A stretch of DNA of 46,667 nucleotides from DASZMJ01 sp035551935 (GCA_035551935.1 DASZMJ010000337.1:1-46667); one strand, 5' to 3'; positions 15,782-25,585 are shown, numbered from the stretch's first letter. The notes: generated from the sequence alone by a model not told the origin. Program-made: numbers and translations.

Positions 15782-17766
15782 TCACGGGGCCGGGGTGTGG
15801 AGGGCCTCGCGCGGCGGCGGCTCCCAGAGCAGCCGGAGGCCGTTGAGGACGACCAGGAGAGTGCTGCCCTCGTGGCCGAGGACCCCCAGCCAGAGCGGGA
15901 GGCCGAAGAAGGAGGAGAGGACGAGCAACGCGATCACGCCGAAGGCGAGGGTCAGGTTCTGGCGGACCCGGCGTCGGGCGCGGCGGCTGAGCCAGACGGC
16001 GAAGGCGAGGGCGCGGAGGTCGTCGCGGATCAGGACCACGTCGGCGACCTCCAGGTCGACGTCGGTGCCGGCCGCCCCCATGGCGATGCCGACGTCGGCG
16101 GTGGCCAGGGCCGGGGCGTCGTTGACGCCGTCGCCGACCATGGCGAGCAGGTGGCCGGCGTTCATCAGGCGTTGCAACTCGATGACCTTCTCGTCGGGCA
16201 TCAGGCCGGCCCGGACGTCGTCGGCGCCGACGCGAACGGCCACGGCCCGCGCGATCCGCTCGTGGTCGCCCGTCAGGATCAGGACCTGGGCGACCCCCGA
16301 CCGCTTCAACGCCGCCAGCGCGGCGGCGGCGGTGGGGCGGGGCTCGTCGGCCACGGCGATCACGCCGCCGGCCGGGAGGCCGTCGCCGTCGCCGTCGAGG
16401 ACGACGATCAGGGCCGTCTGGCCGTCCTCGCGGGATCGCCGGGCGGCGGCGGCGACGGCCGGGGGCACCGCCCTGCCGTGCGACTCGAAGAGGGCCTCGC
16501 GGCCGATGCCGACCCAGCGGCCGTCGACGCGAGCGTGGGCCCCCTGGCCGGTGTGGGCCTCGAACTCGGCGACGTCGCCGAGGGCCACGCCCCGCCGCGT
16601 CGCCGCGGCGACGACCGCCGCACCCAGGTGATGCTCGCTGTGCCGCTCGACCGCGGCGGCCAGGCCCAGGAGCCGGTCCTCGCCGACGTCGCCGGCCGCC
16701 CAGACGGCGGTCACGACCGGCGTGCCGGGGGTGATCGTCCCGGTCTTGTCGAAGGCGACGACGTCCACCCGGCCGAGCATCTCCAGGTACGAGCCCCCTT
16801 GAACAGCACCCCGTGCCGGGCGGCGCGGGCGATCGCCGAGAGGAGCACGGCCGGGGCGCCGACGACCACGGCGCAGGGCGAGGCGACGACCAGCATGACC
16901 ATGGCGTGGTAGAACGAGTCGCCGAACCCCTGGCGGTGCAGGAACCACGAGCCGACGAACACCAGCGCGGAGGCCAGCAGCACGCCCGCGACATACGGGC
17001 CGCGCCACGACTCGACGAGCCGTTGCGCCCCGATCTTCGTCGCCTGCGCGTCGCGGACCAGGCGGACGATCCGCTCCAGCGTGGTGTCGGCGACCGCCCG
17101 GGTCATCCGGACGAGCGGGCTGCCGCGGCCGTTGATCGTGCCGGCGAAGACGGGGCTGCCGACGCCCTTGGAGACCGGCTCGCTCTCGCCGGTCAGGGTC
17201 GCCTCGTCGGCCCAGGTTTCCCCGTCGATGATCTCGCCGTCGACGGGGAAGCGCTCGCCGGGCCGGACGCGGATCCAGTCGCCGACGTCCAGGGCCTCGA
17301 CCGCGACGCGGTCCTCAGCCCCGTCGCGCACCCGGCAGGCCTCGCGAGGCCGGAGCTTGATCAGGGCGTCGATCGACCGGGTCGTCCGGTACATGGCGTA
17401 CGCTTCGAGGGTGTTATTCAGCGAGAAGAGGAAGAGCAGGACGGCCCCCTCGCCCCAGTCGCCCAGGACCGCCGCCCCGGCCGCCGCGAGGACCATCAGC
17501 AGATCGACCGACAGCCGTCGCCTGGTCAGTTCGACGATCGCCGTCCCGGTCGCGAGCGCCCCGCCGGCGACGTAGGAGAGGACGAACGACGCGATGGCGA
17601 CCGGGCCGTGTGCCGGCCCCGCCGCCCACCCGACGAGCCCGAAGGCGGCGCAGAAGGCCGTCGCCACGGCCGACCGAACTGGCGGGGCAGCCCCGGGCGA
17701 GCCGGCCGCGGCGGCCGGTCGAGGCGTGGCGCCGGCGTCGGCCGGCGGCGAGAGGGTCCGCGTCAC
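15782..17766 (-). pseudogene. Heavy-metal P1B-type ATPase, frameshifted
   Basis: Two overlapping frames together encode one P-type ATPase of about 660 residues. The upstream part (17766 to about 16795, GTG start) carries membrane helices, the actuator TGES in DEATLTGESEPVSKG and the transport motif SPC in LVVASPCAVVVGAPA. The downstream part (about 16795 to 15782) carries the phosphorylation motif DKTGT, LTGDH, VGDGVNDAPAL and HEGSTLLVVLNGLRLL. SPC together with HEG(G/S)T is typical of the P1B-4 group (Co/Fe/Zn exporters such as CoaT/PfeT). No N-terminal metal-binding domain is visible. The G5 run at 16794-16798 (C5 on the plus strand) must gain one base, or slip by -1, to restore the frame KGGSYLEML. 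It is either a sequencing error, a real mutation or, less likely, programmed frameshifting. Confidence 0.88.
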
Positions 17767-17781
17767 GACGACCTCCGGGGC

Positions 17782-18582
17782 TCAAGGGGAAGGCGGCCGG
17801 CCCCCCGGTCCCGCGTCGATCGACCCGGATTCGGGCGGGGAGGCAGTCGTGGTGTCGTCGGCCTGGGGCTCGATCGCGCCACGGCGTTGAAGATACCCTG
17901 CCAGGAGCCAGCAGGCCGTCGCCCAGGCCGAGCCGGCGGCCCAGCCGGCCAGGACGTCGGTCGGATAGTGGACGCCGAGATAGAGCCGGGTGAGGCCGAC
18001 GAGGACGGTCACGAACGCGGCCAGGCCCAGGTAGAACGCCCGCAGCGACGGGCGGTCGGTGAGCCGGGCCAGCAGCAGCCCGAGCGTCAGGTACACGGCC
18101 GCGGCGCTCATGCTGTGGCCGCTGGGGAAGCTCGAAAAGGACGCCGTCGAGAGATGCGGCACGACGTCGGGCCTGGGCCTCGAGAAAAGAACCTTCAAAG
18201 CCGATCCGAGCAACTGACCACCGACCGCAGACCCGAGCACCAGCCACATGGCGTGATAGGTCCGGACCAGCCAGAGATAGAGGACGACCGACGCCGTCAC
18301 TAGTAGGAGGACCGACCGGCTCCCGAGCGCCGACAGGTCGCGCACGTCCTCCGCCAGCCATCGCGGGCCGATCGGCACCGCGGCATCGGCCGGCGTCCGC
18401 AACGACCGGACGATCCAGACGTCGAATCGCCGGGTCTCCCTCTCGGCCACCTCGTCGGCGAGCTCGACGAACGCCCACGAGCCCGCCAGCGCCGCCAGGA
18501 CCGCGAGGAGGACGAGCAGGTCCGCCCCGGCGAGCACGCGGAGCGGCGCGCGGGCGATCTCGGGGACCCGGATTCTCACCAC
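17782..18582 (-). CDS. PAP2-family membrane phosphatase
   Basis: A 266-residue PAP2 superfamily protein. All three signature motifs are present: KVLFSRPRP (motif 1), PSGHSMSAA (motif 2) and TRLYLGVHYPTDVLAG (motif 3). About six membrane helices surround them, and the N-terminal cytoplasmic part is short. Such enzymes dephosphorylate lipid phosphates (phosphatidic acid, undecaprenyl pyrophosphate). Two adjacent GTG codons (18582, 18579) are possible starts. The stop is 15 bases before the P-type ATPase start, suggesting co-transcription. The C-terminus is a Pro/Ser/Gly-rich tail of about 40 residues. Confidence 0.92.
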   Translation of the reverse strand: MVRIRVPEIARAPLRVLAGADLLVLLAVLAALAGSWAFVELADEVAERETRRFDVWIVRSLRTPADAAVPIGPRWLAEDVRDLSALGSRSVLLLVTASVVLYLWLVRTYHAMWLVLGSAVGGQLLGSALKVLFSRPRPDVVPHLSTASFSSFPSGHSMSAAAVYLTLGLLLARLTDRPSLRAFYLGLAAFVTVLVGLTRLYLGVHYPTDVLAGWAAGSAWATACWLLAGYLQRRGAIEPQADDTTTASPPESGSIDAGPGGRPPSP

Positions 18583-18769
18583 TCTGTCGTCCCTCGTGTC
18601 GTCCAGATCGGCCTCTCGCCCCGCAGAACGCGGGCAAACCGGCCGGAGCCGACAATCCTACCCGGATCGCGGGTCGGTTGTCATAGAATCACGGCGCCCC
18701 GGTCGGCTCCCCCGACGGATCGTGGACGTACCGCCCGAGCCGGAGCGGAGGAGAAGGGGAGACCTCGTC

Positions 18770-19489
18770 ATGAGCGATCGACCGACCGACCCGACCCGCA
18801 AGGTCTCCCCGCTCGAATTGGCGAGGATCGCCCTGCGGGGGGCGGCGAGCTACCTGGCGGCGCCGAAGCAGGCGGAGCCAACAGCGGGGGCCGAGGCCGC
18901 GGCGGCGGACGTCGTCAGCGCGGACACGAGGCGGGAGCAGAGGCTGCCGCCGGGACAGGTGAAGGCCAAGAAGTGGCCGGTCCTGCACGCGGGGAGGACG
19001 CCGAAGGTCGACCTCGAACGATGGGCGTTCCGCGCGAGCGGCCTGGTCGAGCGGCCGAGGTCGTGGTCGTGGGCGGAGTTCCGGTCCTTGCCGGCGGTGG
19101 CCGTGTACGCCGACATGCATTGCGTGACCCGTTGGAGCCTGCTCGACAACGTCTGGGAGGGGGTCTCGGTCCGCGAGGTCTTGCGGCTCGTCGAGCCGAA
19201 GCCGGAGGCTCGGTTCGTGCTCGTCCTCGCCGAGGAGGGTTACACGACGAACCTGCCGCTGGCCGACTTCGCCGGCGAGGACTGCCTCTTCGCCTGGTCC
19301 CACAACGGCCAGCCCCTCACCCCCAACCACGGCGGGCCCTTGCGGCTGGTCGTCCCCCGGCTCTACGCCTGGAAGAGCGCCAAGTGGATCCGCGGCATCG
19401 AGTTGCTCGCCGAGGACCGGCCCGGCTTCTGGGAGCGGAACGGCTACCACGACCACGGCGACCCGTGGGCCGAGAAACGATTCTCATAA
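18770..19489 (+). CDS. Sulfite oxidase-like molybdopterin oxidoreductase
   Basis: A 239-residue protein matching the oxidoreductase molybdopterin-binding domain (YuiH/MsrP type). Features: WAFRASGLVERPRSWSWAEF, ADMHCVTRWSLLDNVWEG with the molybdenum-ligand Cys118, HNGQPLTPNHGGPLRLVVP and WKSAKWIRGIELL. The usual C-terminal dimerisation domain of true sulfite oxidases is missing, as in YuiH-like proteins. No Tat signal is visible at the N-terminus; instead there is a Lys/Ala-rich segment. The ATG at 18770 follows a strong GGAGGAG-type ribosome site. The substrate is unknown. Confidence 0.87.
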   Translation: MSDRPTDPTRKVSPLELARIALRGAASYLAAPKQAEPTAGAEAAAADVVSADTRREQRLPPGQVKAKKWPVLHAGRTPKVDLERWAFRASGLVERPRSWSWAEFRSLPAVAVYADMHCVTRWSLLDNVWEGVSVREVLRLVEPKPEARFVLVLAEEGYTTNLPLADFAGEDCLFAWSHNGQPLTPNHGGPLRLVVPRLYAWKSAKWIRGIELLAEDRPGFWERNGYHDHGDPWAEKRFS

Positions 19490-19513
19490 AAAGGTGTCGA
19501 GTATTTAAGGGGC

Positions 19514-19596
19514 GAGTGCTGAGTGCGGAGTCGAGCCACCCGGGCAAGAGGCCGGATCTCTTCAGTCGGCGCCGAGCACTCAGCACTCAGCACTCT
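19514..19596. repeat. GTGCTGAGT-type inverted repeat, copy 2
   Basis: The left arm near 19515-19533 (AGTGCTGAGTGCGGAGTCG) pairs imperfectly with 19573-19594 (CGAGCACTCAGCACTCAGCACT written in parts: CGAGCACTCAG, CACTCAGCACT). The same words form the element at 5931-6015. It lies 25 bases after the molybdopterin gene stop and may terminate it. Confidence 0.65.
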
Positions 19597-19615
19597 TCCC
19601 GACGGGGCGCGGGCG

Positions 19616-19645
19616 TTGGAATTGCGGGGGAGGGTCGATTATACT
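19616..19645 (+). promoter_or_regulatory. Promoter of the MoxR operon
   Basis: TTGGAA (19616-19621), an 18-nt spacer and TATACT (19640-19645), 67 bases before the ATG at 19712, in the right place to drive the MoxR/DUF58/transglutaminase genes. It follows the repeat element directly. Confidence 0.5.
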
Positions 19646-19711
19646 GATCGGCTCAACGTCGGGGCGGTCGCGGGGGGGCCGTCGGGAGGGGACGGGATTG
19701 AAGGGGCGTGC

Positions 19712-20695
19712 ATGACTCCACCTCAAGCCGAAGTCGCTGAGCTCGACGGGCCGGCGGTCCGCGACCTGTTGCCGATGCTCGACCGCCTGCTCGAGAACGT
19801 CGGCACGGTGGTGCTGGGCAAGCCCGAGGTGATCCAACTGGCGGTCGTCGCGCTGCTGGCCGAGGGGCACCTGCTGATCGAGGACGTGCCGGGCGTCGGC
19901 AAGACGTTGCTGGCGCGGGCGATCGCCGCGAGCATCGACTGCTCGTTCAAGCGGATCCAGTTCACCCCCGACCTGCTCCCCTCCGACATCCTCGGCTCGA
20001 GCGTCTACCACGCGGCCTCGGGCGAGTTCGTCTTCAAGCCCGGCCCGGTCTTCGCCAACGTGATCCTGGCCGACGAGATCAACCGGACCACCCCCAGGAC
20101 GCAGAGCGCCTTGCTCGAGGCCATGGGCGACGGCCAGGTCTCCGTCGAGGGCAAGACGTTCGCGCTGGAGCCGCCGTTCCTGGTGCTGGCGACGCAGAAC
20201 CCGTTCGAGTTCGAGGGGACGTACGTCCTGCCCGAGAGCCAGCTCGACCGATTCATGATCCGGATCCGGATGGGCTACCCGGTCCGCTCCGAGGAGCGTC
20301 GGATCTTGTCGAGCCACCGCGGCGGCGAGCCGGTCGATGAGCTGCGGCCGGTGCTCTCGAGCCAGGAAGTGCGCCGGCTCCAGCGGGCCGTCCGCGGCGT
20401 CCGGGTCGACGACGCGATCGCCGACTACCTGCTCGACATCGTCCACGCCACCCGCGACAGCGAGGACCTTCACGTCGGCGTCAGCACCCGCGGCGCGCTG
20501 ACCCTCTACCGCGCGGCGCAGAGCCTGGCGCTGGTCTCGGGCCGCGACTACGTCGTCCCCGACGACATCAAGGCCCTGGCCGTGCCAGTGCTCGCCCACC
20601 GCGTCGTCGGCAAGTCGTTCCTCCAGGCCGGCGAGTTCGGCGCCGCCGAGGCGATCATCCGCGACGTCGTCGACCGCCTCCGCGTGCCGATCTGA
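19712..20695 (+). CDS. MoxR-family AAA+ ATPase
   Basis: A 327-residue MoxR ATPase. Walker A is DVPGVGKTLLAR (Lys64), Walker B is VILADEINRTTPRTQ (Asp121, Glu122), and LLEAMGDGQVSVEG is a family block. The sensor region is LATQNPFEFEGTYVLPESQLDRF, and the C-terminal lid contains GVSTRGALTLYRAAQSLAL. MoxR proteins act as chaperones, often for enzyme maturation, together with a DUF58 protein. It is followed by DUF58 (gap 79 bases) and a transglutaminase, a widely conserved operon. The ATG at 19712 is preceded by GAAGGGG. Confidence 0.95.
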   Translation: MTPPQAEVAELDGPAVRDLLPMLDRLLENVGTVVLGKPEVIQLAVVALLAEGHLLIEDVPGVGKTLLARAIAASIDCSFKRIQFTPDLLPSDILGSSVYHAASGEFVFKPGPVFANVILADEINRTTPRTQSALLEAMGDGQVSVEGKTFALEPPFLVLATQNPFEFEGTYVLPESQLDRFMIRIRMGYPVRSEERRILSSHRGGEPVDELRPVLSSQEVRRLQRAVRGVRVDDAIADYLLDIVHATRDSEDLHVGVSTRGALTLYRAAQSLALVSGRDYVVPDDIKALAVPVLAHRVVGKSFLQAGEFGAAEAIIRDVVDRLRVPI

Positions 20696-20774
20696 TCGGT
20701 CATCGGCCCCCTGTCATTTGGCCTCGGTCCTCGGTCCTTCGCCCCCTGCCCCTGGCCCCCCGGAGCCCCGCCCG

Positions 20775-22133
20775 ATGAAGCCGCGCCGAGCGTTCCGGAG
20801 GGCGGCGCGGTGGACGGCCAGGGTGCTCTGGCCGAGCCAGCGGGTGCAGGTCACGCGCGAGGGGCTCGGGTATTTCGCCGCGTGGGTACTGCTGATGGGG
20901 ATCGGCCTCCAGCAGCAGATCAACCTGATCCTGCTGACGGCGGGCCTGGCGTTCGGGCCGATCGCCGGCTCGTGGTTCGTCAGCGCGGCGATGCTGCGGC
21001 GGCTCCGGGTGGCGCGGCGGGGGACGTCGTACGCGTTCGCGGGGGGGCCGTTGACGCTCGACTACGCGCTGGACAACGACCGGCGCTGGACGGCGGCCCT
21101 GGCGATGGTCGTGCAGGACGGCCTGGCGCCGGTGGATCGGTCGGTGCCGGGCGCCTCGGGGGTCGCGCCGCGGGTCTTCTTCCCGAGGGTGCCGGCGGGC
21201 GAGCGGGCCCGGATCCGCTGGGAGGGCGCGTGCCCGGCGCGGGGGCGTTACAAGTTCGGCGCGATGGAGCTGGCCACGCGGTCGCCGTTCGGCCTGCTGG
21301 AGCGCCGGCTGACGGTCGAGGCGCCGGGGGCCCTGATCGTCTATCCCGAGGTCGGCCAGCTCAGCCGGCGCTGGCAGCTCCGGCAGCGGGAGGCGACCGA
21401 GACCCGGCGCGGCCAGCGGCACGACCGCTCGTCGCAGCAGCAGGAATACCACGGCCTGCGCGACTACCGCTCCGGCGACAGCCCGCGCTGGATCCACTGG
21501 CGGACCACGGCGCGGCTGGGCAAGCCGATGGTCAAGGAGTTCGAGCAGCAGCACGACCAGGACCTCGCGATCCTGCTCGACCCCTGGCTGCCGCGGACGA
21601 AGGTCGGTGCCACGCAGCGCGAGGCGTTGGAGGCCGCGATCCGGTTCGCGGCGACGGTCTGCCTGGAGACCTGCCGCCACTCCGGCCGCCGGCTCCTGCT
21701 CGGCTGGACCGGCGCCACGCCGGGCCTGAGGCAGGGGCCGGCGTCGGTGAAGCTGTTGCACGAGCTGCTCGAGCAACTGGCGATCCTCCGCCCGACCGCC
21801 GAGGGGCAACTCGCGGCGCTCTTCGACGCGGTGCCGGCGGCGACGTTGCGCGACGCGCTGATCGTGGTCGTCTCGACCCGGCCGGTCAACCTGATCGAGG
21901 AGTCGGAGCGGTCGGCGCGGCTGTCGGGGGCGTCGGGCCGGGGCCTGGCGGCCCGCGTCATCGTCCTCGACGCGACGCGGGGCGACCTCGCCGACCTCAT
22001 CGAGTTCGACGGCAAGGGGCGCCCGGCCCCCGTCCTCGCCCCGGCCGAGGACGGCGAGCGAGCCGACGAGAGTTCGACGATCAACGGCACGCCCGCCGCG
22101 GTGGCGGCCGGCGGCGAGGGGGCCCGCGCATGA
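20775..22133 (+). CDS. DUF58 domain protein
   Basis: A 452-residue DUF58 protein. Two N-terminal membrane segments (YFAAWVLLMGIGLQQ and LILLTAGLAFGPIAGSWFV) anchor it. The signature block YRSGDSPRWIHWRTTARLGK at about residues 236-255 is the DUF58 hallmark (usual form YxxGDxxRxIHWxxxAR). The C-terminal half resembles a vWA-like fold (LAILLDPWLPRTK). It overlaps the following transglutaminase by ATGA, so the two are translationally coupled. The partnership with MoxR is well known as a module, although its molecular role is not settled. Confidence 0.92.
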   Translation: MKPRRAFRRAARWTARVLWPSQRVQVTREGLGYFAAWVLLMGIGLQQQINLILLTAGLAFGPIAGSWFVSAAMLRRLRVARRGTSYAFAGGPLTLDYALDNDRRWTAALAMVVQDGLAPVDRSVPGASGVAPRVFFPRVPAGERARIRWEGACPARGRYKFGAMELATRSPFGLLERRLTVEAPGALIVYPEVGQLSRRWQLRQREATETRRGQRHDRSSQQQEYHGLRDYRSGDSPRWIHWRTTARLGKPMVKEFEQQHDQDLAILLDPWLPRTKVGATQREALEAAIRFAATVCLETCRHSGRRLLLGWTGATPGLRQGPASVKLLHELLEQLAILRPTAEGQLAALFDAVPAATLRDALIVVVSTRPVNLIEESERSARLSGASGRGLAARVIVLDATRGDLADLIEFDGKGRPAPVLAPAEDGERADESSTINGTPAAVAAGGEGARA

Positions 22134-24475
22134 ACTCCCGCGACCTCTACCGCATCAGCCTCTACGTCATGCTCACGCTGGCGACCCTCGTGCTGAGCAT
22201 CGACGCCACCGGCGACAACCGCCTGGCGATGCTCTACCCGCCGGCCGTCGCCGTCGTCGCAGCGTTCGCGTACCTGTTTATCGACCGCCGCGCGGGCGCC
22301 GGCATCGCGCAGGGGACGGCGCGGGCGCTCTGCCTCGGCGGGTTCCTGCTGACCGGCCTGGAATTCTACTACGACCCAACGCTCCTGGTGTTGGCCCTGG
22401 GTCACCTGCTCGTCTATATGCAGATCGTCTTGATCCTGCTCGCCAAGACGGTCGAGCGGGACTGGTACCTGATCGGCGTCGGCGTGGCGCAGGTGGTCGT
22501 CGGCGGCTTCCTGAGCCAGAGCGACCAGGTGGGCATGGTGCTGTTCGCCTGGGCGGTGACGACGCTCTGGGTGCTCAGCCTCTTCTACCTGCAACGCGAG
22601 GCCCAGCGGTCCGGCGTTAAGGCGCCGGCCCAGGCGACCGCGACGGCGACGGTCGCGCCGGCACCCCCGGCCACGGAGCCGTACCCGGGGCTGATCGACC
22701 GGCCGTTCCTCTCCTCGACGGCCGTGGCCGCGGCGGTGACGCTGGCGCTGGGCGGGGTGATCTTCCTGGCCCTGCCGCGCCGGAACGACATCGCGTATTC
22801 GGGGGGCCGGGGCGACCCGCGCGGCCGGCAGCACATGACCGGCTTCACCGAGACGGTCCGCCTCGGCGACCTCGGCGAGATGCTCGAGAGCGAGCAGGTG
22901 GTGATGACCGTCCAGGTCAGCGACGACGCCACCGGCGCCACGGTCCAGCCCGACCCCGCGACGCTCTGGCGGGGCACGACGCTCGTGACGTACAAGTCGA
23001 AGCGGTGGCGGCGGCTCGACTACTGGTCGATCGAGCAGCGGCCCGGCTGGCTCCGCCGCCCCGACGGCTCGAAGCGGGTCCTCCGGCAGGACATCCGGCT
23101 CGAGCCGACCGACAGCGAGGTCCTCTTCGGCCTGCGGCCGATCCTGCGGGCGCGCAACAACGAGTTCAACCCGCCCAACTTCAACCAGATCGACGGCGGC
23201 CTGATCCGGCCCGACATGCAGCCCCGCCGCATCCGCGGCGAGGCGCCCCCGCAGGCCAAGCCCGGCTCGTACGAATACGTCGTGCGGTCGCTCGACGACC
23301 CCGGCCCCGGCCCGGTCCCCCAGCCGAAGGAGAAATACCCCGAGAGCGGCCTGATCGCGGACCTGCTCCAGATCCCCGAGGGCGAGAAGCCCGACCCGCT
23401 CCGGCTGCGGCGGACCCTGCGCACGATCGCCGAGGGCGTCGTCCGCGGCGTCCCCGCCGACCGCCCAGCCGACCGCGCCCGCAAGCTCGCGGAGTACCTG
23501 GGCAACAACCCCGAGTTCCACTACTCGCTCCGCGACGAGACGATCGACCCGAACGTCGACCCCATCGAGGACTTCCTCGTCAACCGCAAGCGCGGCAATT
23601 GCGAGTATTACGCCAGCGCGTTGACGCTCCTGCTCCGCTCGATCGACATCCCGGCGCGGATGGCCAACGGCTTCAAGGGGGGGGACTGGAACAACTTCAC
23701 CGGCGTCGTGACCGTCCGCCAGCGACACGCGCACACCTGGGTCGAGGCGCTCGTCGGCCGCGAGCCCGACCCGAAGGAGCGACGCCAAACGATGCCGCTC
23801 TGGCTGACGCTCGACCCGACCCCCGGCGACGACGCGACGAAGGCCGAGGACTTCTGGTATCCCTGGCGGCAGTTCACCGACTCGGTCCGCTTCTACTGGG
23901 TCTTCTACGTCGTCGGCTTCAACTCCGACCGGCAGGAGCGGGTCCTCTACCAGCCGATCCGCGCCCTGGCCGCCGACGCGAAGCGGGGGTTCGCGATGAT
24001 GGGCCAGGGGGCGACCGAGGCGGCCGACTGGCTCTTCTCGTTCCGCACCGTCGGCTCGTTCTTCAGCGTCCGCGGCCTGGTCGTCTCGGTCCTGGCGATG
24101 CTGCTGCTCACGGCCGTTGCCTGGCTCATCCGCCGTGTCGCCCGCAAGGTGCTGGCGCGGCTCCGGGCCCGCCGCGACGCGGCCAAGGGCCTGGCCGCGG
24201 GGGTCGCCTTCTACCGCCGCGCGGCGCAGATCCTGGCCGATTACGGCCTCGACCGCGCCCCGGCCGAGACCCCGCGCGAGTTCGCCCGCCGCGCCGCCGC
24301 CCAGCTCGCCGACGACGGCCCGACCGCCCAGGCCGTCGCCGACGTCCCCCCGCTGGTCGTCGACGCCTTCTACCGCATCCGCTTCGGCCGCGTCGAGCCC
24401 CGACCCGAGGCCCTGCAACACATCGAGGGCCGCCTCGACGCCCTCGAGGCCACCCTCCGCGGCGCGCCGCGCTGA
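22130..24475 (+). CDS. TgpA-like membrane transglutaminase
   Basis: A 781-residue protein starting at the ATG at 22130, which overlaps the DUF58 stop; the frame stays open upstream only as a shadow of DUF58. The N-terminal 230 residues have about six membrane helices (e.g. LLVLALGHLLVYMQIVLIL). The periplasmic transglutaminase core has catalytic Cys491 in GNCEYYASALTLLLR, His535 in RHAHTWVEA and Asp562 in LTLDPTPGD. A further membrane helix (VLAMLLLTAVAWLIRR) precedes a C-terminal cytoplasmic DUF4129-like part with FYRRAAQILADYGLDRAPAE TPREFA. It completes the MoxR/DUF58/TgpA operon, common in planctomycetes. Confidence 0.93.
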   Translation: MNSRDLYRISLYVMLTLATLVLSIDATGDNRLAMLYPPAVAVVAAFAYLFIDRRAGAGIAQGTARALCLGGFLLTGLEFYYDPTLLVLALGHLLVYMQIVLILLAKTVERDWYLIGVGVAQVVVGGFLSQSDQVGMVLFAWAVTTLWVLSLFYLQREAQRSGVKAPAQATATATVAPAPPATEPYPGLIDRPFLSSTAVAAAVTLALGGVIFLALPRRNDIAYSGGRGDPRGRQHMTGFTETVRLGDLGEMLESEQVVMTVQVSDDATGATVQPDPATLWRGTTLVTYKSKRWRRLDYWSIEQRPGWLRRPDGSKRVLRQDIRLEPTDSEVLFGLRPILRARNNEFNPPNFNQIDGGLIRPDMQPRRIRGEAPPQAKPGSYEYVVRSLDDPGPGPVPQPKEKYPESGLIADLLQIPEGEKPDPLRLRRTLRTIAEGVVRGVPADRPADRARKLAEYLGNNPEFHYSLRDETIDPNVDPIEDFLVNRKRGNCEYYASALTLLLRSIDIPARMANGFKGGDWNNFTGVVTVRQRHAHTWVEALVGREPDPKERRQTMPLWLTLDPTPGDDATKAEDFWYPWRQFTDSVRFYWVFYVVGFNSDRQERVLYQPIRALAADAKRGFAMMGQGATEAADWLFSFRTVGSFFSVRGLVVSVLAMLLLTAVAWLIRRVARKVLARLRARRDAAKGLAAGVAFYRRAAQILADYGLDRAPAETPREFARRAAAQLADDGPTAQAVADVPPLVVDAFYRIRFGRVEPRPEALQHIEGRLDALEATLRGAPR

Positions 24476-24523
24476 TCCGCGTCGAAGAATTCAACGGACA
24501 CGACTTTGAGGTCCATCGACACC

Positions 24524-25549
24524 ATGCAGGCCGGACTGGTCGGATTCTCGGGCGGGGGCAAGAGCACGCTCTTCCGGTTGCTCACCGGCGCGGCGCCGGA
24601 CCCCGGCAAGGTGCACTCGGGGCAGGTCGGCATCGCCACGCTCAACGACCCGAGGCTCGATTTCCTCTGGGGCCTCTACACCCCGAAGAAGCCGCCGATC
24701 TACGCGACCGTCGAGGTCCTCGACACCCCCGGCCTGATCCCCGGCACCCACGGCGACAACCCCCAACGCCTGGCCCTGATCCGCGAGGGGGACGCGCTCC
24801 TGATCGTCCTCAACGGCCACGCCGGCGGCGACCCGGCCGCCGAGCTCGCCGCCTTCCGCGAGGAATTGCTCTTCGCCGACCTCGGCGTCGTCACCAACCG
24901 CGTCGAGCGCCTCGAGGCCAGCGTCAAGAAGCCCCGCCCCGACCGCGAGGCGCAGGTCAAGGAGCTCGAGACCGTCCGCCGCCTCCAGGGTGCCCTCGAA
25001 GCCGGCCAGACGGTCGCCTCGCTCGGCCTGACCGACGAGGAGAAGAAACCCCTGAAGTCCTTCGGCCTGCTGACGGACAAGCCGCAGGTCGTCCTCCTGA
25101 ACGCCCCGCACGGCACCGAGGTCCCCGCGTCGCTCCGCGCGATCGCCCCGGACGCGATCGCCATCGACGCGAAGCTGGAGCTCGAGCTGGCCGAGCTCGA
25201 TCCCGACGAGCGCGCCGCGTTCATGGAGGACCTCGGCGTGACCGAGCTCGGCCGCGCGCGGATCATCCGGCTTGCGTACGACGCGATCGGCGTGATCACC
25301 TTCTTCACCGCCGGCGAGCCCGAGGTCCGCGGCTGGAACCTCGAGCGCGGCGGATCGGCCGTCGACGCCGCCGGCAAGATCCACACCGACCTGGCCCGCG
25401 GCTTCATCCGCGCCGAGGTCACCGCCTTCGACGACCTCCACGCCGCCGGCAACCTCCGCGAGGCCAAGGCCCGCAACCTCCAGCGCCTCGAAGGCAAGGA
25501 CTACGTCGTCAAGGACGGCGACGTCATGTACTTCCGCAGCAGCGTCTGA
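24524..25549 (+). CDS. YchF/OLA1-like GTPase or ATPase with TGS domain
   Basis: A 341-residue P-loop NTPase. The P-loop is GFSGGGKST (residues 7-15) and the G3 motif DTPG is at 67-70. The usual YchF P-loop GLPNVGKST is changed and the NxxE specificity motif is not evident (KPQVVLLNAPH at the expected place). The C-terminal TGS domain is clear: VITFFTAGEPEVRGW, AAGKIHTDLARGFIRAEV and GKDYVVKDGDVMYFR. A central helical insertion with KELETVRRLQGALEAG matches the YchF coiled coil. The ATG at 24524 was chosen over a TTG at 24506. It is a divergent paralogue or family member, not the canonical housekeeping form. Confidence 0.88.
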   Translation: MQAGLVGFSGGGKSTLFRLLTGAAPDPGKVHSGQVGIATLNDPRLDFLWGLYTPKKPPIYATVEVLDTPGLIPGTHGDNPQRLALIREGDALLIVLNGHAGGDPAAELAAFREELLFADLGVVTNRVERLEASVKKPRPDREAQVKELETVRRLQGALEAGQTVASLGLTDEEKKPLKSFGLLTDKPQVVLLNAPHGTEVPASLRAIAPDAIAIDAKLELELAELDPDERAAFMEDLGVTELGRARIIRLAYDAIGVITFFTAGEPEVRGWNLERGGSAVDAAGKIHTDLARGFIRAEVTAFDDLHAAGNLREAKARNLQRLEGKDYVVKDGDVMYFRSSV

Positions 25550-25585
25550 CCGGCACCCCCTTGTTTTTCGGGCGCCGTCGGCGTA

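Noticed and set aside
20810..22129. 1,221-residue frame as one DUF58-transglutaminase fusion
   Set aside because: The part before 22130 is out of frame with the real DUF58 gene and lacks its motifs; ATGA overlap shows two genes.
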